A stretch of DNA of 64,000 nt, from positions 1-64,000 of the forward strand of contig PLYZ01000060.1 of the NCBI GenBank assembly GCA_003151935.1. Reading direction: 5' to 3'. The stretch is from Candidatus Dormiibacterota bacterium (GTDB lineage Bacteria > Chloroflexota > Dormibacteria > Dormibacterales > Dormibacteraceae). Under the pieces are notes generated by a model that saw only the letters and a list, made by a program, of their open reading frames with translations, did no database searches and was not told the origin of the DNA. Each line of letters starts with the position of its first letter. Position 1 is the first letter of the stretch. Positions 44,591 to 54,215 of the stretch are shown piece after piece. A program made the translations under genes and the position numbers.

Positions 44591-46009
44591 ATGGGGAAAA
44601 GGAAAGTGACTCGCATCGAAAAGGACTCAATGGGCGAGATGGAGGTCCCGGCGGACGCGTACTACGGTGCATCGACCCAGCGCGCGGTCCTTAACTTCCC
44701 GATTTCAGGCCAGCCGCTTCCTCGCCGCTTCATCCGCGCCCTAGGACTGGTCAAGAGGGCGGCGGCCCAGACGAACCTCGAGCTGGGCCTGCTCTCGCGA
44801 CGGCGGGCGCGGGCGATCGCCGCCGCGGCACAGCAGGTGATCGACGGCGAGCTCGACGAGCAGTTTCCGATCGACGTGTATCAGACGGGTTCGGGCACCT
44901 CGACCAACACCAATGCGAACGAGGTCATCGCGACGCGGGCAGCCGAGATCCTCGGTGGCGAGAGAGGTTCACGCCTGATCCACCCAAACGATCACGTGAA
45001 CCTCGGCCAATCCTCCAACGACGTCATTCCGACGGCGATCCAGCTCGCCTCCGCGATGGCCATCCAGGACGAGCTCATCCCGTCCTTGGCGCGGCTGCAT
45101 AAGGCGCTGGAGGCCAAGAGCAAGGAGTTCTGGCCAGTGATCAAGACCGGCCGCACGCACCTCCAGGACGCCACGCCGATCCGGCTCGGGCAGGAGTTCA
45201 GGGGCTATGCGGGACAGGTCGAGGAATCGATCCGGCGCGCGAAGGCGGCCGTGGACGAGCTCGCCAGGATTCCACTCGGTGGCACAGCCGTGGGTACGGG
45301 CATCAACACGCACCCCCAGTTCGCCCGGATCGCGGCTGCCAGGCTGGCCAAGGCCACCGGCGTCCCGGTTCGCGAGACGTCGAATCACTTCCACTCGCAG
45401 GCCACGCTGGATGTGCTGGTCGCGGCGCACGGCGGGCTGCGCACGATCGCGACCAGCCTCTGGAAGATCGGCTCGGACGTGCGGCTCATGGGGACAGGCC
45501 CGATCGCGGGCCTGGGCGAGCTGCGGCTCCCCGAGACCCAGCCCGGGTCGAGCATCATGCCGGGCAAGGTAAACCCGGTAATCGTGGAATCGCTCCTGAT
45601 GGTGATCGCGCGGGTCTACGGCAACGACCTGACGGTCGCGATCTGTGGTCAGTCGGGCAGCTTCTTCGAGCTGAACGTGATGATGCCCGTGGCTTCCGTC
45701 GCAACGCTTGAATCCATCACCCTGCTGGCGGCGTCGGTGCGCAACTTCTCTGAGCGCTGCGTCGAAGGCCTGCAGGCCACCGACCGTGGGCCCGAGCTGG
45801 TGGAGCGAAGCCCGATGCTCGCGACTGCGCTGAATCCCATCCTCGGCTACGACGAGGCGGCCAAGATCGCGAAGGAATCGATCCGCACGGGTAAGAGCAT
45901 CAGGCAGCTGGCGCGCGCCAAAGGCATGAGCGAGGCGGCGCTGAACAAGGTGTTGGACCTCGGGAAGATGACGAAACCTGGCTTGGAAGGTCCAGGCGGC
46001 GGAGGCTGA
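44591..46009 (+). CDS. fumC: class II fumarate hydratase
   Basis: DSMGEMEVPADAYYGASTQRAVLNFPISG; PGSSIMPGKVNPVIVES. Confidence 0.93.
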   Translation: MGKRKVTRIEKDSMGEMEVPADAYYGASTQRAVLNFPISGQPLPRRFIRALGLVKRAAAQTNLELGLLSRRRARAIAAAAQQVIDGELDEQFPIDVYQTGSGTSTNTNANEVIATRAAEILGGERGSRLIHPNDHVNLGQSSNDVIPTAIQLASAMAIQDELIPSLARLHKALEAKSKEFWPVIKTGRTHLQDATPIRLGQEFRGYAGQVEESIRRAKAAVDELARIPLGGTAVGTGINTHPQFARIAAARLAKATGVPVRETSNHFHSQATLDVLVAAHGGLRTIATSLWKIGSDVRLMGTGPIAGLGELRLPETQPGSSIMPGKVNPVIVESLLMVIARVYGNDLTVAICGQSGSFFELNVMMPVASVATLESITLLAASVRNFSERCVEGLQATDRGPELVERSPMLATALNPILGYDEAAKIAKESIRTGKSIRQLARAKGMSEAALNKVLDLGKMTKPGLEGPGGGG

Positions 46010-46032
46010 GGGGCCCGATAGCCGGCTGAACG

Positions 46033-47043
46033 GTGAAAAAAGCCCGGCTGCGCCACCCGCTGACGCGTTTTCGCCTGCCGGTGATCCTTCTCGGCGTCAT
46101 CATCCTGTACGGCATCGTCGGCTACATGCTGATCGATGGATGGAACCTGCTCGACTCCTTCTACATGGTCATCATCACCATCAGCACCGTCGGCTACACG
46201 GAGATCCATCCCCAATCGGCCGCCGGTCGGATCTTCACCTCGACCCTAATCGTCACTGGCGTGGCTACCATGCTGTATGGCTTCGGCGTCTTTGCCGAAA
46301 CCCTCGCTGACAATGCATTTGGCCATTACAGGAGAGAGCGGCAGTTGGAGCGCAGCCTGAACCAGCTCCACGACCACTTCATCATCTGCGGATACGGTCG
46401 CATCGGGACGCAGATCGTCGCGGAGTTCGAGGACCACAAGGTTCCATACGCAGTGATCGACCAGACCGAGGAAGCGGTCGGGCGCCTTCGCTCGGAGGGC
46501 CGCCTGCACATCGAAGGGGATGCCTCGAGCGAGGAGCTTCTGAAGCAGGCCGGCATCGAACGCGCGCGGGGTTTGATCTCCGCGGTCGACTCCGACGAAC
46601 GGGCCGTCTACATCGTCCTGGCCGCTCGAGCGCTCAAGCCGGACCTCTACATCATCGCGAGGGCCGGCCGTCCCGAATCGATCCGCCGCCTCGAGCTCGC
46701 GGGTGCGTCGAGGACGATCTCTCCCTATGGAATGGCCGGTCACCGGATGGCCGAGCTTGCCGTGCGCCCGGCCCTGGTCGACGTGCTCGACACGCTCCAC
46801 CATGGCGAGGCGGGGATCGGAGTCGAGGAGCTGCTGGTCGGAACGGGTATGGCCTCGATCGGCAAGACCATCGAGGAGGCGGGGTTGCTCGACCAGTTGG
46901 CCGCGAAGCTGCTCGCACTGCGGCGCAGCGATGGCACGCTTCACGTCAGCCCCAGCGCAGACCTACAACTCTTGGACGGCGACCTGTTGATCGCTCTGGG
47001 CACCGAGGCACAGCTGCTGACGTCGACGTCCCTGCTCAAATAG
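46033..47043 (+). CDS. potassium channel with TrkA-N (RCK) domain
   Basis: VIITISTVGYTEIHP selectivity-filter-like; FIICGYGRIGTQIVAEF Rossmann motif. Confidence 0.9.
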   Translation: MKKARLRHPLTRFRLPVILLGVIILYGIVGYMLIDGWNLLDSFYMVIITISTVGYTEIHPQSAAGRIFTSTLIVTGVATMLYGFGVFAETLADNAFGHYRRERQLERSLNQLHDHFIICGYGRIGTQIVAEFEDHKVPYAVIDQTEEAVGRLRSEGRLHIEGDASSEELLKQAGIERARGLISAVDSDERAVYIVLAARALKPDLYIIARAGRPESIRRLELAGASRTISPYGMAGHRMAELAVRPALVDVLDTLHHGEAGIGVEELLVGTGMASIGKTIEEAGLLDQLAAKLLALRRSDGTLHVSPSADLQLLDGDLLIALGTEAQLLTSTSLLK

Positions 47044-47087
47044 CCCGCGGCCCGGAGCACCGCAAAGGTGCCGCTACAGTGGGGCCG

Positions 47088-48461
47088 ATGGAGTCTTTGG
47101 CGAAACGGCCGGAGCGTGTGGCGCTCGGCGCAGTTTTCATTGGCGTGGCCCTCGTGCTGGCCAGGCTCGTGGTCGGCGTGCTCACGGGCAGCCTGGGCAT
47201 CCTGAGCGAAGCGGTTCACTCGCTGTTCGACCTCGCCGCGAGCACCTTCACGCTCGTGGCGATACGAACCGCGCGCAAGCCCGCGGACCGCGAGCACCCC
47301 TACGGCCACGGCCGGGCAGAGAACGTAGCGGCTTTCGCCGAGGGCATCCTGCTGCTGATCACGGCCGCGGGAATCGCGTTCGAGGCGATCCGACGCCTCG
47401 CGGTCGGAGGCGCGATCGTCAACCCCGCCGGCTACGCCTTCGCGCTGTTGATCGCAACCCTCGGGATCGAGGCCGGGCGAGCCTTCGTGCTGAAGCGCGT
47501 GGGACTCCTGGCCTCGAGCGAAGCCATGCTCGCGGACGCGACCAACCGCATCTCGGACGTGCTGGCCACGGTCGGTGTCCTCGCCGGCCTGGTGGCGGTC
47601 CGGATGGGCCTGACATGGGGAGACTCGGTCGCGGCCCTTCTCGTCGCGGTCATCATCGGGCGGGCTGCCGCGCAGCTCGCGTGGCGCTCGGGCGACATAC
47701 TCATCGACCGCGCGGCGGCGGGCGCGGAGAGACAGCTTCGCGCAGCCATCCAGGACGTCAACGGAGTGCGCGAGGTCCGCTCGGTTCGCGTGCGCCGGTC
47801 GGGCCCCAACCTGATCGGCGACGCGAGCGTCGCCACCAGGCGGATGCTTTCGGTCGAAGCGGCCGGAGCGCTGGCCGGCGACGTCAAGCGCCACGCGCGC
47901 TCGGTCCTGCCGACGCTCGAGCTCTCCGTGCTGGTGGAAGGCCAGGAGCGGCAGGGCGACCTGGTGGAGCGTATCCATGCCGCGGCCGCTCGCAACGAGG
48001 ACGTGCGAGACCTGCACAACGTGACCGTCGAGCGCGAGGCGGATGGCTCGCTGCACCTGACGATGCACGCCAAGCTGCCGGGCGATATGACGCTTGCTTC
48101 GGCCTCGCGGGCCAGCGCCGGGCTCGAAGAAGCGCTCAGGGCCGAGCTGCCGGACGCCACGCGCATCGACGTCCACCTCGAGCCGCTGGAACCTCACGTT
48201 GTCAGCGGAGAGGACGTGACGGCCAGGCGGGCGCAGCTGGCCGCTCGCATGCGTGAGATCGTCGAGTCGCACCCAGAGGTTCTGCGCTGCGTCGACGTCG
48301 AGCTCAGCGACCGCGGCCAACGCATTCACGCACACGTGGTCGCGGAGGTCGCCGGCGACATCAGCCTCGAACACGCCCACCGCATCGAGACTGAGCTCGA
48401 AGAGATGATCCGGCGCGCATTTCCCGAGGTGCACGAGGTCGTTGCGCGCGCAACGGCATGA
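47088..48461 (+). CDS. cation diffusion facilitator transporter with extended C-terminal domain
   Basis: LGILSEAVHSLFDLAASTFTLVAIRTARKPADREHPYGHGRAENVAAF. Confidence 0.9.
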   Translation: MESLAKRPERVALGAVFIGVALVLARLVVGVLTGSLGILSEAVHSLFDLAASTFTLVAIRTARKPADREHPYGHGRAENVAAFAEGILLLITAAGIAFEAIRRLAVGGAIVNPAGYAFALLIATLGIEAGRAFVLKRVGLLASSEAMLADATNRISDVLATVGVLAGLVAVRMGLTWGDSVAALLVAVIIGRAAAQLAWRSGDILIDRAAAGAERQLRAAIQDVNGVREVRSVRVRRSGPNLIGDASVATRRMLSVEAAGALAGDVKRHARSVLPTLELSVLVEGQERQGDLVERIHAAAARNEDVRDLHNVTVEREADGSLHLTMHAKLPGDMTLASASRASAGLEEALRAELPDATRIDVHLEPLEPHVVSGEDVTARRAQLAARMREIVESHPEVLRCVDVELSDRGQRIHAHVVAEVAGDISLEHAHRIETELEEMIRRAFPEVHEVVARATA

Positions 48462-48477
48462 GCGCTCGGCCCCTTAG

Positions 48478-49374
48478 ATGAGACCTGGCCGGGCGGCAGA
48501 CCTTCCGGCTCTGATTGAGCTGTGGCGGTCGGAGGTGCGCGCAGGGCACCGTGACAGCCTGCCTCGAGCGCCCGAGGTCGAGGGCCTGCTGGCTCATTTC
48601 GACTGGGCTGCGCGGTCCCGGGTGGAGGAAGGCGCGGAGGGTGTTGCCGGCGCGGTCCTGGTCACGAGCCGGCCCACGCCTGAGGGCACGGTCGCGCGGA
48701 TCGACCCCGCGGTGGACGGCGCGGAGTCGGCCAGACTGATGCGGGACCTGGTGCACTGGGGCCTGCAGTTCTCGCGTGCCGCCGGCGCCGGGGCGGCCCA
48801 GGTCTGGGTCGGCCCGCGTCAGGGTGGCGCTGCGCTCCTGGGCCTCGGGCTCGAGATGGTGCGTCCGTGGTGGAGGATGGACCGCAGCCTGGCCGGCGAT
48901 CTCCCGGCGCCGGTGCCGGTCGAGGGTTACGAGCTCCTCGACGCGTCGAAAGTGGCAAAGGGATCTTGGGCGGATATGCACAACCGCTCCTTTGCGGACC
49001 ACTGGCGCTTTTCGCCGCGCACCGAGGGCGAGCTGATGACGGGCAAACGACCACAGCTGTGCCTGATGGCCGTGACGTCCACCTCCGGCGAGCCGGCGGC
49101 TGTGACGCTCTGCCAGCTCGAGGCCTTTGTCGAGGACTCGCGGCCTCAACCGGTCGGCCTGGTGAGCTCGGTCGGGACTGTGCCGGAGCACAGGCGAAGG
49201 GGCCTGGCCACCTGGTTGGTGGCGGAAGGCTTGATCCGGCTCCGGACCGCCGGCGCGCGCCACTCGTCCCTGTACGTCGACGGCCTGAACGAGACCCGTG
49301 CCTTCGACGCGTACCGCAAGCTTGGTTTTGACCTGGCGTTCGAAGCTGAGGTCTGGGAAGCTAGCTTTCCGTGA
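48478..49374 (+). CDS. GNAT-family acetyltransferase
   Basis: LVSSVGTVPEHRRRGLATWLVAEGLIRLRTAGARHSSLYVDGLNETRAFDAYRKLGF. Confidence 0.85.
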   Translation: MRPGRAADLPALIELWRSEVRAGHRDSLPRAPEVEGLLAHFDWAARSRVEEGAEGVAGAVLVTSRPTPEGTVARIDPAVDGAESARLMRDLVHWGLQFSRAAGAGAAQVWVGPRQGGAALLGLGLEMVRPWWRMDRSLAGDLPAPVPVEGYELLDASKVAKGSWADMHNRSFADHWRFSPRTEGELMTGKRPQLCLMAVTSTSGEPAAVTLCQLEAFVEDSRPQPVGLVSSVGTVPEHRRRGLATWLVAEGLIRLRTAGARHSSLYVDGLNETRAFDAYRKLGFDLAFEAEVWEASFP

Positions 49375-51023
49375 GAATCCCCCTGGGTTTAGGTCTGGCC
49401 GTCGTGCTGGCGCTGGCGGCCTGCGGACCTTCCAACTCCGGCTCCCCCACCCTCGCGGCTGGGCCTTTCCTGGCGGCGCCCTCTCCACCGCCAACGCTGG
49501 CGACCGCGATCCGAGATGCGGTCCGCCTCGGCCCTGCCGGCCAGGCGACCACCGTGTCGTTGAGCTTCGCGCTGAAGGTCCGAGACCCGGCCCGCCTGGC
49601 GAAGCTCATCGCCTCGGGGCAGACCGTGAGTCCCGAGGCCTACTCGGCTGAGTTCGGCCCAGACCCTGCGGTGGTTCAGGCTGCGGTGTCGTGGCTGCAA
49701 CAGCTGGGATTCAACACCTCGTGGCAGGCCGGGTCGGGCCTGATCGCGGCCGACGGGCCGGCCCCGCTGGCGGCGGCGCTGCTGCAAGTCGACATCGACA
49801 GCTTCCGCCAGGCTGATGGCACCACCTTCTACGCGGCACTCGGCCTGCCCCACATCCCGCCCGTCCTGGCCGCGGCAGCGAGCAGCGTCAGCGGGCTCGA
49901 CAACTATCGAGGCGCACGCTCGCTCGCGGTGCGCCGGGGCGGCCTCACGCCGACCGACGTGCTCGCCTTCTACAACCTGAAGCCGTTGCGCGATGCCGGT
50001 CTTGATGGGACGGGCCAGACGATCGTGCTGCCTGAGATCGACGACCTGCCGAACCTCACCGACCTGAACAAGTTCGCCGCGGAGTTTCGACTGCCGCCGT
50101 TCGATTCGTACCTCACGGTCAAGCGCGATCCCAACTGGGGCACTCCCGAGAAGCCTCAGGGCGAGACCGTGCTCGACCTGGAGATCCTGCACGAGATCGC
50201 GCCCCAGGCCAAGCTGGTGGTCTACCTCTCGGCATCCGACTTCGGACATGGCGACCGCGCCTTCGATCAGATGGTCACCGATCGCCTTGGCTCGATCATC
50301 TCGGAGAGCCTCGGAGCATGCGAGCCGGACACTCCCAGTGGCCACCGCAACACTTACGCGAGCATCGAGGACCGCGCCGTGGCGGAGGGAATGTCGCACT
50401 TCGTGGCCAGCGGTGATAACGGCGGCTACACCTGCGGCGAGGACCAGGACCCGGCTGGAAGCTTCCCGTCGACACTGCCCACCGTCACGGCGGTTGGCGG
50501 AACGACGGTGTTCGAGTCCACGACCGGGATCTATTTCAAGGAGATGGCCTGGGGTTCCCCTCTCGACGAGAGCGGCAGCGGCGGCGGACCGAGCCAGTTC
50601 TACCCCGCGCCCGACTATCAGAAGGGCGCGATCCAGGCGGCCGGCCACGGCCTGCGGCAGGTCCCCGACGTGTCCGCCGACGCCGATCCCGCCACCGGCT
50701 TCCACATCGTGTTCGGCGGCCAGGACGGGCAGGCGGGCGGCACGTCGGCGGCGACCCCGTTGTGGGCGGCAACCGTCGCGCTGATCAACCAGGACCTCAA
50801 GAAGAAGGGATTGCGGGAGGCAGGTTTCGCCAACCCGGCCCTCTACTGGATGGGCCAGAACTCATCCACCCTGCCGGCGAAGCCTTTCCACGATGTCACC
50901 ACAGGCAACAACCTCGCGTATGACGCCGGCACCGGCTGGGATTTCGCGACAGGCTGGGGGAGTATGGACGGAGCCGCGCTCGATGCAGCGTGGATTCTCT
51001 ACATCAAAGGTGGGGGCGCGTAA
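49371..51023 (+). CDS. S53 (sedolisin/kumamolisin-like) peptidase, putative lipoprotein
   Basis: lipobox LALAAC; pro-domain SAEFGPDPAVVQAAVSWLQQLGF; GETVLDLEILHEIAPQAKLVVY (Glu/Asp); GGTSAATPLWAATVALIN (Ser). Confidence 0.9.
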   Translation: MRIPLGLGLAVVLALAACGPSNSGSPTLAAGPFLAAPSPPPTLATAIRDAVRLGPAGQATTVSLSFALKVRDPARLAKLIASGQTVSPEAYSAEFGPDPAVVQAAVSWLQQLGFNTSWQAGSGLIAADGPAPLAAALLQVDIDSFRQADGTTFYAALGLPHIPPVLAAAASSVSGLDNYRGARSLAVRRGGLTPTDVLAFYNLKPLRDAGLDGTGQTIVLPEIDDLPNLTDLNKFAAEFRLPPFDSYLTVKRDPNWGTPEKPQGETVLDLEILHEIAPQAKLVVYLSASDFGHGDRAFDQMVTDRLGSIISESLGACEPDTPSGHRNTYASIEDRAVAEGMSHFVASGDNGGYTCGEDQDPAGSFPSTLPTVTAVGGTTVFESTTGIYFKEMAWGSPLDESGSGGGPSQFYPAPDYQKGAIQAAGHGLRQVPDVSADADPATGFHIVFGGQDGQAGGTSAATPLWAATVALINQDLKKKGLREAGFANPALYWMGQNSSTLPAKPFHDVTTGNNLAYDAGTGWDFATGWGSMDGAALDAAWILYIKGGGA

Positions 51024-51030
51024 AGGCAAC

Positions 51031-52221
51031 ATGAAGGAAAGAGGGCCCGACCGTCGCCAGGGCCCCGGGCGGAGAGCCGGCGAAACGGGAGCTCGACCGC
51101 TGGAAGGACCGCCACTCGTCACCTGCCCGCACTGCGGCATGCTGGTTCCAGCCGGCGATTTCTGCGGCCACTGCGGTGCGCACCTGGTCACGGCAAGCAC
51201 CTCGCGCACCCACGCTTTCGCCGCCGTGCCTTCGGAGCGCGTGGCGCATCCCTCGATCATCACCACGCTCTTTCCGCACCTGCGTCACCGGCGCGGCGGC
51301 GCCTTTCGCTGGGCTCTGATAGCCGGTGGCGCGGCGGTTCTCCTGCTCGCCTCCCAGCACCTGTTCGCGCCCGCGACCATAGCGGCTACGTTCTTGCTGC
51401 CGGTTCTTTACCTGCTCTACCTGTACGAGGTCGAGGTCTATGAGGACGAACCGTGGCTCCTGGTCGCCGCCACGATGGTCACAGGCGCGGTGCTCGGTTA
51501 TTTCTTCACGGGGTTCGCCGGCGATGCGGTGTCGCGCCTGGACCTTACCGGCGACAGGGAGAACGCGTTTGTCCTGGCCGGCGTCGCCATCCCGATCGTC
51601 GCCCAGGCGTTGATGCTCGCCGGCCCGCTGTTCCTCTACCTGTTCAGGCCCCGATACCGAGAGCCGCTCGACGGCCTGACGTTTGGCGCCGCCTCCGCGC
51701 TCGGATTCACCTTGACCAGCTCGCTGGTGGCGTTCTGGCCGCTCATCGGCGGACCGCTGGTGGCACAGGGCGCGCCACTTGACTGGTCGCTTCGGCTGCT
51801 TCGCGCGGGAATCCTTGTGTCTTTGGTCAACGCGAGCACGACGGCGCTTGTAACGGCGGCCGTGTGGCTGCAGCGATACGACCGCCGGCGAATCGGCTTG
51901 CCCTGGACGACGAGCATCCTGGCCACCCTTGTCGTCGCGACCGTCGCGCAGGTCATTCTCGGGATGCTTGGCTTCGTGCTTTCCGACCTCGTCATCGCGA
52001 CGGCGATCCAGCTCGTCGCCACCATCGCCCTCCTTCTATATGTGAGGCTTGTCATCCACCAGGCTCTGCTGGTCGAAGGAGCCGACCACGAGATCGGTCC
52101 AGACGCGCCGTGTCCTGAGTGTCACAGGGTCGTTCCGTCCATGGCCTTCTGTCCCGCATGCGGTGCGGCGCGCGCCGCGGGCACGAAGCACGGCCGGACC
52201 CGCGCCGGTGGAGTCGCTTGA
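51031..52221 (+). CDS. PrsW-like intramembrane protease family protein with zinc ribbons at both ends
   Basis: CPHCGMLVPAGDFCGHCGAHL ... YEVEVYEDEPWLLVAATMVTGAVLGYF ... CPECHRVVPSMAFCPACGAAR. Confidence 0.75.
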   Translation: MKERGPDRRQGPGRRAGETGARPLEGPPLVTCPHCGMLVPAGDFCGHCGAHLVTASTSRTHAFAAVPSERVAHPSIITTLFPHLRHRRGGAFRWALIAGGAAVLLLASQHLFAPATIAATFLLPVLYLLYLYEVEVYEDEPWLLVAATMVTGAVLGYFFTGFAGDAVSRLDLTGDRENAFVLAGVAIPIVAQALMLAGPLFLYLFRPRYREPLDGLTFGAASALGFTLTSSLVAFWPLIGGPLVAQGAPLDWSLRLLRAGILVSLVNASTTALVTAAVWLQRYDRRRIGLPWTTSILATLVVATVAQVILGMLGFVLSDLVIATAIQLVATIALLLYVRLVIHQALLVEGADHEIGPDAPCPECHRVVPSMAFCPACGAARAAGTKHGRTRAGGVA

Positions 52222-52997
52222 TGGCGGCGCAGGTTCGATTCTGCGGTCGCTGCGGGGCGCCGGCGCCGTTTGGTGCTCCGTTTTGCGGGCGCTGTGGCGC
52301 GCCTCAGATGGCCCAGGTCGGGGCAGCAGCACCGGTTTACAGCTACCGGATGGCACCCCGCGCGACATTTCCGACTGCAGGCCGATGGCGGAGTTCGCAG
52401 ATCGCGGTCGCGGGCGGGCTGCTCGCCATCCTCGCCATCGTGACGGTGGCGGTCAGCATCTTCGCCGTCTCGCATGCCATCGGCGGGAATCATTCGACCT
52501 GCACCGTCAACTGCGCGCCCAAGTTCGTCACCCCACTCCCTGAAGCGGCCACGTACCGGAGCGCGACCTACAAGTTCGAGGTCGACTACAACTCGGTCTG
52601 GACCGTGCGCAGCCAGGACGCGACCGGGATCTCGCTTGGCACCAAGATTGGCCTGGTCCAGGTCGTGGGGATGAAAGGCGGCCAGCCGCTGAGCCAGGTG
52701 CTGCAGTCCACCGTGTCCGCGCTCCCGACGGCGCAGTGGCAGGACGTGGTGCAGGTCTCGGACCTGAAAGGCGGGCACGTCGGCGACCAGGACGGGGTCG
52801 GCGCCGTGTACTCGGCGAACCTGATCGGGACCAACTCCACCTCCGCACAGGTGCGATTCGCCGTCATCGCCGCGACCCGCGGAGGAGTCACAGTGGTCGT
52901 CTTCGCTGCCGATCCGGCCGACCTGAAGAACTCACCGCACGGCATGCCTGAAGGCCAATCGTTCGATTACATGTGCTCTGAGTTTCGCTGGGGCTAG
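52221..52997 (+). CDS. zinc-ribbon single-TM protein
   Basis: VRFCGRCGAPAPFGAPFCGRCGAPQ then TM; ATG overlaps preceding TGA. Confidence 0.65.
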   Translation: MAAQVRFCGRCGAPAPFGAPFCGRCGAPQMAQVGAAAPVYSYRMAPRATFPTAGRWRSSQIAVAGGLLAILAIVTVAVSIFAVSHAIGGNHSTCTVNCAPKFVTPLPEAATYRSATYKFEVDYNSVWTVRSQDATGISLGTKIGLVQVVGMKGGQPLSQVLQSTVSALPTAQWQDVVQVSDLKGGHVGDQDGVGAVYSANLIGTNSTSAQVRFAVIAATRGGVTVVVFAADPADLKNSPHGMPEGQSFDYMCSEFRWG

Positions 52998-53007
52998 CAC
53001 CCAGGCC

Positions 53008-53631
53008 ATGGACACCGAGCTGCTCGCGTTCGCCGGAATTTCGGTGCTGCTCGCCGTCACACCCGGGCCCGACATGGCGGTGGTGACGAAGAACGCGCTG
53101 GCGCATGGCCGTCGAGGAGTGATCCTGACGACCACCGGGATTGCGCTGGCCCTTGCGATCTGGATCCTGGCGACGGCGTTCGGCCTCTCCGCGCTGCTCA
53201 GGGCATCGGGTGAAGCGTTCTTGCTGATCAAGCTCGTGGGCGCCGCATACCTGGCCTACCTGGGTTTGCGCACTCTGATCGATTCGCGCCGCCGTCCGGA
53301 TGACCTGCTCGCGGGCGAGCCCGCTCCCGCACCGGCCCGCGCCATCTTCCGCCAGGGCTTCCTGTCCGCGATGTCGAACCCAAAGCTTGGGGTGTTCTTC
53401 ATGACCTTCCTGCCCCAGTTCGTGGCGCCTGGCCAGCCGGTGCTACCGCGACTGTTGCTGCTGGGCGTGATCTTCGCGGTGATCGGATGGACGTGGATGA
53501 ACGTCTATGGCCTTTTCGTCACGCGAATCCGCGACTTCATCACGGCCCCGCGCGTGCGCCAGTGGATGGAACGTGTCACCGGGGTGGTTCTGCTCGGCTT
53601 CGGCGCTCGACTTGCTGTCGAAAGGCTCTGA
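53008..53631 (+). CDS. LysE-family translocator
   Basis: LAVTPGPDMAVVTKNALAHGRRGV; KLVGAAYLAYLGLRTL; QGFLSAMSNPKLGVFF. Confidence 0.92.
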   Translation: MDTELLAFAGISVLLAVTPGPDMAVVTKNALAHGRRGVILTTTGIALALAIWILATAFGLSALLRASGEAFLLIKLVGAAYLAYLGLRTLIDSRRRPDDLLAGEPAPAPARAIFRQGFLSAMSNPKLGVFFMTFLPQFVAPGQPVLPRLLLLGVIFAVIGWTWMNVYGLFVTRIRDFITAPRVRQWMERVTGVVLLGFGARLAVERL

Positions 53632-53643
53632 CCCCGGGCTCGC

Positions 53644-54174
53644 TCAGTCCGTCCCCGGAAGGTCGAACGAGATGTCGTAGACGCCGCCGCTCAGCTTCGC
53701 ATGGTGAATCCAGCCCATCTTTCTAAGCAGCCCGAGCATCTGACGGTTCTCGGGCAGGACGATGAGCGTGAAGTTCTTGATTCCATGCTGCCGGGCGGCC
53801 CGCGCGAGGATTGCCAGCAGGGCGCCTCCGAGACCTCGACGCTGGAACTCATCGACGACCGCCACCGCCACCTCGGCGACGTCAGTGTTCAGCACTCGGT
53901 CATATCGCGCCACGCCGAGGATGCGTTCCTTGCCTGTTGGTTTGTCGGTCGTCGCGACAAGCGCGAAGCGATCCTTATGATCGACGACCGCCAGCCGGTG
54001 CGCGAGCGCATCCGGCAGCCGCTTCAGCGGTGAAAAGAACCTGAAGTAGACGCTGCGCTCCGACATGGCGGCCACCGCGTCGTGCAGCAGGGGCTCGTCC
54101 TCCGGCGCGATCGGCCTGATCTGAACCTTGGTTCCATCTTCCAGGTCGAGAAACCTTGGCTCGAAATTGGGCAT
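53644..54174 (-). CDS. GNAT-family acetyltransferase
   Basis: VQIRPIAPEDEPLLHDAVAAMSERSVYFRFFSPLKRL; EFQRRGLGGALLAILAR. Confidence 0.88.
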   Translation of the reverse strand: MPNFEPRFLDLEDGTKVQIRPIAPEDEPLLHDAVAAMSERSVYFRFFSPLKRLPDALAHRLAVVDHKDRFALVATTDKPTGKERILGVARYDRVLNTDVAEVAVAVVDEFQRRGLGGALLAILARAARQHGIKNFTLIVLPENRQMLGLLRKMGWIHHAKLSGGVYDISFDLPGTD

Positions 54175-54215
54175 AGCCACCGCTAACAAGGTAACGGCCT
54201 ATACCATCCGCGATC

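Noticed and set aside
44358-44672. Minus ORF upstream of ppx
   Set aside because: Out-of-frame shadow of ppx and the fumC start region
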